Of a stretch of 7,993 bases of DNA, positions 7,236 through 7,993 are shown piece after piece; the first letter of the stretch is position 1; each line of letters opens with the position of its first letter. The notes beneath the pieces were generated by a model. That model was given only the letters and a program-made list of their open reading frames with translations. It was not told the origin of the DNA and ran no database searches. The stretch lies in the NCBI GenBank assembly GCA_019115685.1, contig DXDC01000145.1:1-7993 (forward strand), written 5' to 3'. Position numbers and translations under genes: made by a program. This stretch comes from Candidatus Agrococcus pullicola. GTDB taxonomy: Bacteria; Actinomycetota; Actinomycetes; Actinomycetales; Microbacteriaceae.

Positions 7236-7900
7236 TGTCGGCAGCGGAGCGGCTGGAGCAGTTCAGGGCCGAGTTGCGAGAAGCGAGCGTCGGCCTTGCA
7301 GCGGCGCCTACGCTGATCGTCATTACGAAGTTTCATCCTGACGAGCTCGTCCGAGAACTCTTCGACGCCGGTCAACGGCACTTCGGCGAGAACCGGCATC
7401 CGGAGGCGCGCAACAAGCGATCCGGACTCGATGAAGACGAAGCGGTGTGGCACTTCGTGGGGCAGTTGCAGCGGAACAAAGTGCGTCAGGTTGCGCGGTA
7501 CGCCGACGTGTTGCACGCTGTTGATCGAAAAGAGATCATCGAACTGCTGGAGACCGGTGAAGACATCCCGACTCGTGACGTATTCCTGCAGGTCAACCTC
7601 ACGGACGATCCGGGGCGCGGCGGAGTCGATGACGCCGGTTTCGAGGCGCTCGCAGAGCGGGCGGCGGAATCCTCGGCCGTTCGAGTGCATGGTGTCATGG
7701 CGGTCGCACCGCTCGACGAGACGCCGGAGCGAGCACACGAGCGCATAGCGGCATACTCGCAGCGCTTGCTCCGCATCCTGCCGAACGCGACTTCGATTTC
7801 TTCCGGTATGAGCTCCGACTGGCGTTCAGCCCTGCGGTACGGCGCGACACACCTGAGGATCGGCACGGCAATCACGGGTTCGCGACCAGACAGCGCGTAG
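7235..7900 (+). CDS. yggS: YggS family pyridoxal 5'-phosphate homeostasis protein
   Basis: YggS/PLPBP proteins bind pyridoxal phosphate without known catalysis and help keep vitamin B6 and amino-acid pools in balance; they have the alanine-racemase N-domain TIM-barrel fold. The product is 221 residues from ATG 7235, near the usual length. Lys32 in VITKFHP is the predicted PLP-binding lysine. Family motifs follow: HFGENR (49-54), WHFVGQLQRNK (72-82, usually WHFIGxLQxNK), VHGVMAVAPL (151-160), GMSSD (191-195) and HLRIGTAITG (206-215), the last two forming the phosphate pocket. The start is ambiguous: GTG 7232 overlaps the ftsZ stop by 4 nt and ATG 7235 by 1 nt, and neither has a clear ribosome binding site, so translation probably depends on coupling with ftsZ. 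The position between ftsZ and sepF is common in Gram-positives. Confidence 0.93.
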   Translation: MSAAERLEQFRAELREASVGLAAAPTLIVITKFHPDELVRELFDAGQRHFGENRHPEARNKRSGLDEDEAVWHFVGQLQRNKVRQVARYADVLHAVDRKEIIELLETGEDIPTRDVFLQVNLTDDPGRGGVDDAGFEALAERAAESSAVRVHGVMAVAPLDETPERAHERIAAYSQRLLRILPNATSISSGMSSDWRSALRYGATHLRIGTAITGSRPDSA

Positions 7901-7918
7901 CCTGTTGTCACACCCCCT

Positions 7919-7926
7919 AAAGGAGG
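7919..7926 (+). promoter_or_regulatory. Strong ribosome binding site for sepF
   Basis: AAAGGAGG, a near-full complement to the end of 16S rRNA, lies 6 nt before ATG 7933. It is the strongest Shine-Dalgarno sequence in the window and supports a start there even though few codons are visible. Confidence 0.85.
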
Positions 7927-7932
7927 CATCCC

Positions 7933-7993
7933 ATGAGCAACGCACTCAAGCGGGCCGCGATCGCACTCGGCTTCGCAGAGGAAGAGGAACTCG
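7933..7993 (+). CDS. sepF: Cell division protein SepF, N-terminal fragment
   Basis: Only 20 codons are inside the window, reading MSNALKRAAIALGFAEEEEL. The beginning resembles SepF, whose N-terminus is a short amphipathic membrane-binding helix followed by an acidic stretch (LGLA/FAEEEE type). SepF binds the FtsZ C-terminal peptide, anchors the ring to the membrane and is essential in several actinobacteria that lack FtsA. The call is supported by this N-terminus, the strong ribosome binding site, and the position 32 bp after yggS, the standard place for sepF. The conserved core domain lies beyond the window, so it cannot be checked here. Confidence 0.82.
   Translation, partial: MSNALKRAAIALGFAEEEEL

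Noticed and set aside
7890..7910. Short inverted repeat ACAG/CTGT around the yggS stop
   Set aside because: A 4-bp stem with an 8-nt loop is expected by chance, and there is no T-run after it.
1..7993. A novel or mobile system in this window
   Set aside because: Every gene is a recognisable member of the conserved dcw cluster in standard order, with no transposase, integrase, direct-repeat boundary, toxin or phage gene and no visible shift in composition apart from the ftsZ promoter segment.

Overview
This window is a stretch of the division and cell wall (dcw) cluster of a high-G+C Gram-positive bacterium, read entirely on the + strand: murD (5' end cut off) - ftsW - murG - murC - ftsQ - ftsZ - yggS - sepF (3' end cut off). 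The gene order, the GTG starts, the FtsZ C-terminal tail ending in DFLK, and sepF next to yggS all point to an actinobacterium. The protein wording (FtsZ beginning [15 protein letters not shown], a paired-cysteine loop in FtsW, the VITKFHP lysine motif in YggS) looks most like Microbacteriaceae or related Micrococcales. G+C is only about 60 % by eye, low for that family. The assignment rests on memory of family sequences, not on a search.

Layout. Positions 1-5875 are a tightly packed block with overlapping or abutting genes. The murD/ftsW overlap is 38 nt. ftsW/murG and murG/murC each overlap by 4 nt (GTGA, ATGA). murC and ftsQ abut with no gap. A 187-bp gap (5876-6062) separates ftsQ from ftsZ. 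It is the only substantial non-coding stretch and holds everything in the window that looks regulatory: two exact GCGACACT boxes plus a third GACAC, an A/T-richer segment with a plausible sigma-70-type promoter, and a small inverted repeat over its -10 region. ftsZ then overlaps yggS by 1 or 4 nt, and sepF follows after 32 bp with a near-perfect Shine-Dalgarno sequence.

How the genes work together. MurC and MurD add the first two amino acids of the peptidoglycan stem peptide in the cytoplasm. MurG converts lipid I to lipid II at the membrane. FtsW is the septal glycan polymerase that uses lipid II. FtsQ is a membrane scaffold of the divisome. FtsZ forms the cytokinetic ring, and SepF is the actinobacterial membrane anchor and aligner of that ring. 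YggS is a pyridoxal-phosphate homeostasis protein that commonly sits between ftsZ and sepF.

I found no undescribed system here; this is a conserved core locus. The points worth a second look are the ftsQ-ftsZ control region, a changed C-terminal motif in MurC, a highly charged cytoplasmic tail on FtsQ, a cysteine pair in FtsW, and the absence of a pgeF-type gene between ftsZ and yggS. No tRNA, rRNA, CRISPR array, mobile element or convincing terminator was seen.
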